Shown here piece after piece: positions 15,260 to 15,838 of a DNA stretch of 15,838 bases. The stretch is taken from contig JBJXHC010000004.1 in NCBI GenBank assembly GCA_046160825.1, positions 1-15,838 of the forward strand, given 5' to 3'. This stretch comes from JBJXHC01 sp046160825. GTDB taxonomy: Bacteria > Bacteroidota > Ignavibacteria > UBA10030 > UBA6906. Position 1 is the stretch's first letter, and each line of letters starts with the position of its first letter. A program made the position numbers and the translations under genes. Below the pieces are notes generated by a model. It was not told where the DNA came from. It saw nothing but the letters and a program-made list of their open reading frames with translations, and did not search any database.

Positions 15260-15379
15260 AGCTAACGTACAAGGCACAACGAAACGGTGAATACTTTGCG
15301 TAGGATTGAATGAACCGTTTAGCGAACACAATTAAGAGTCTTCAACAAATAAGAGAGCGAGTTGTGCCGTTTGTTTTAC
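15260..15379 (-). other. attC: attC recombination site 7 (one core degenerate)
   Basis: The left core is AGCTAAC (15260-15266). The right core reads GTTTTAC (15373-15379) instead of the GTTA form. The perfect 8-bp arms are GGCACAAC (15273-15280) and GTTGTGCC (15361-15368). An inner hairpin is AAACGGT (15282-15288) / ACCGTTT (15314-15320). Inner boxes are TTTAGCGAACACAATT (from 15318) and CAAATAAGAGAGCGAG (15346-15361). The site still forms the attC fold, and the recombining core for the helicase cassette (left core, read on the minus strand as GTTAGCT) is intact. Confidence 0.82.
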
Positions 15380-15399
15380 GAAGTTGGTTTTGCCCCCCA

Positions 15400-15838
15400 T
15401 CAGTCGGGTGGTTTATGTTTTGCAAGCCGTTGGTCTAACTCGTCTGCTATGCGCTTGAGCGGCTTGCTTGGCAGATCAAGCTTCTTCGCTAATTCTTGGA
15501 AGGCTCTGATTACGTTGATGATTGAAAACCCAAGGTCGGTGGCTACTTTGAGATTCTCCCGTGACCTCACCCTTGCGCGTTCCTCTCGTACAGAAAGTTG
15601 GTGAAGCGCATAAGCGATTAGAACTGAGATACCGTTGAACACAAACAGACCAACAGAAAGAGCAACGGAGAAGACGCCTCCATAGGTTATAGGCTTAACG
15701 TCGTTTATGACCTGCGCAACAACTGAATAGATGGGGAGTACCGGAGTTATGAAAAATACGGGCTTGATCCACCACTTGATAGATAGATATGTTAGGAAGC
15801 TTCCGTTCTTCTGGAGTGCAGTACTGTCGTCATAGATC
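15400..15838 (-). CDS. Partial membrane protein with two helices and a coiled C-terminal tail (5' end outside the window)
   Basis: The minus-strand frame stays open from the right edge (15838) to TGA at 15400, giving at least 145 residues; a GTG at 15642 is only an internal codon. The visible part reads IYDDSTALQKNGSFLTYL, then a hydrophobic helix (WWIKPVFFITPVLPIYSVVAQVI), a short loop, a second helix (GGVFSVALSVGLFVFNGI continuing to SVLIAYAL), then a charged helical tail (VREERARVRSREN, FQELAKKLDLPSKPLKRIADELDQRLAKHK). The tail probably sits in the cytoplasm. I do not recognise the family. It is the last or only gene of a cassette whose attC is site 7, with the stop 21 bp from the core. 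Confidence 0.75.
   Translation of the reverse strand, partial: IYDDSTALQKNGSFLTYLSIKWWIKPVFFITPVLPIYSVVAQVINDVKPITYGGVFSVALSVGLFVFNGISVLIAYALHQLSVREERARVRSRENLKVATDLGFSIINVIRAFQELAKKLDLPSKPLKRIADELDQRLAKHKPPD

Larger units (their letters stand above)
1258..15838 (-). mobile_element. Integron gene-cassette array (six complete cassettes plus two partial ones)
   Basis: Seven related attC-like sites punctuate the region. Reading on the minus strand and cutting at the GTTA core that ends each site, the complete cassettes run 15266 to 11108 (helicase-nuclease, 4.2 kb), 11108 to 7990 (SBBP T9SS protein, 3.1 kb), 7990 to 6167 (eight-repeat T9SS protein, 1.8 kb), 6167 to 2869 (four-gene operon, 3.3 kb), 2869 to 2324 (no clear gene, 0.55 kb) and 2324 to 1565 (inverted gene pair, 0.76 kb). 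Partial cassettes lie at both edges. Except in the two small cassettes, stop codons fall 12-21 bp before the attC. Strong resemblance among the sites and the lack of resistance cargo suggest a sedentary chromosomal integron. intI and attI are not in the window and are inferred to lie to the right. Confidence 0.82.

Noticed and set aside
15400..15642. Complete 80-residue gene starting at GTG 15642
   Set aside because: The same frame stays open to the window edge and encodes two transmembrane helices upstream, so the GTG is an internal valine codon of a larger, truncated gene.

Overview
The window looks like the interior of a sedentary (chromosomal) integron cassette array from a member of the Bacteroidota/Ignavibacteria/Chlorobi lineages or a neighbouring phylum. 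Two large genes end in classic type IX secretion (T9SS) C-terminal sorting domains, with the QNYPNPFNP-type motif, then LGREVATLVDE, then GLYFYRLKSG, then basic residues. This points to a T9SS-bearing lineage. The array is indicated by seven long (about 100-155 bp) imperfect palindromes between genes. Each starts with a TAAC core, ends with a GTTA-type core, carries 6-12 bp of paired arms just inside the cores, and shares inner sequence boxes with the others: the general architecture of attC sites. No integrase gene is in the window. Since nearly all genes read on the minus strand, I infer that attI and intI lie beyond the right edge.

Layout, left to right: (1) positions 1-1257 are a complete-looking IS3-family insertion sequence (orfA, orfB, an A7 slippery run for -1 frameshifting, terminal inverted repeats). 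It has cut a secreted propeller-like gene, of which only the 5' part (1258-1528) is visible. (2) attC1. (3) A small cassette whose two overlapping genes (1725-1940, 1937-2233) run on the plus strand, against the array. (4) attC2. (5) A cassette body of about 390 bp with no convincing gene. (6) attC3. (7) A 3.3 kb four-gene cassette, in transcription order: LCM-type methyltransferase, 70-residue two-cysteine protein, sodium:solute-symporter-like membrane protein, small three-helix membrane protein. (8) attC4. (9) A secreted eight-repeat T9SS protein. (10) attC5. (11) A secreted sixteen-repeat SBBP-type T9SS protein. (12) attC6. (13) A 4.2 kb cassette with a 1198-residue zinc-finger/PD-(D/E)XK-like nuclease/RecQ-type helicase and a small coiled-coil tail-anchored partner. 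(14) attC7. (15) The 3' part of a membrane/coiled-coil protein running off the right edge.

How it works together: in gene orientation most cassettes begin 30-50 bp before the first start codon and end with a stop codon 12-21 bp before the attC site, so they are tightly packed mobile units. The cargo falls into three kinds: secreted repeat proteins (three cassettes), a likely DNA-processing or anti-phage module (helicase-nuclease plus membrane partner), and an unexplained small-protein/methyltransferase/transporter operon. The last two are the best candidates for undescribed systems. All functional statements rest on motif reading by eye; no database search was run.
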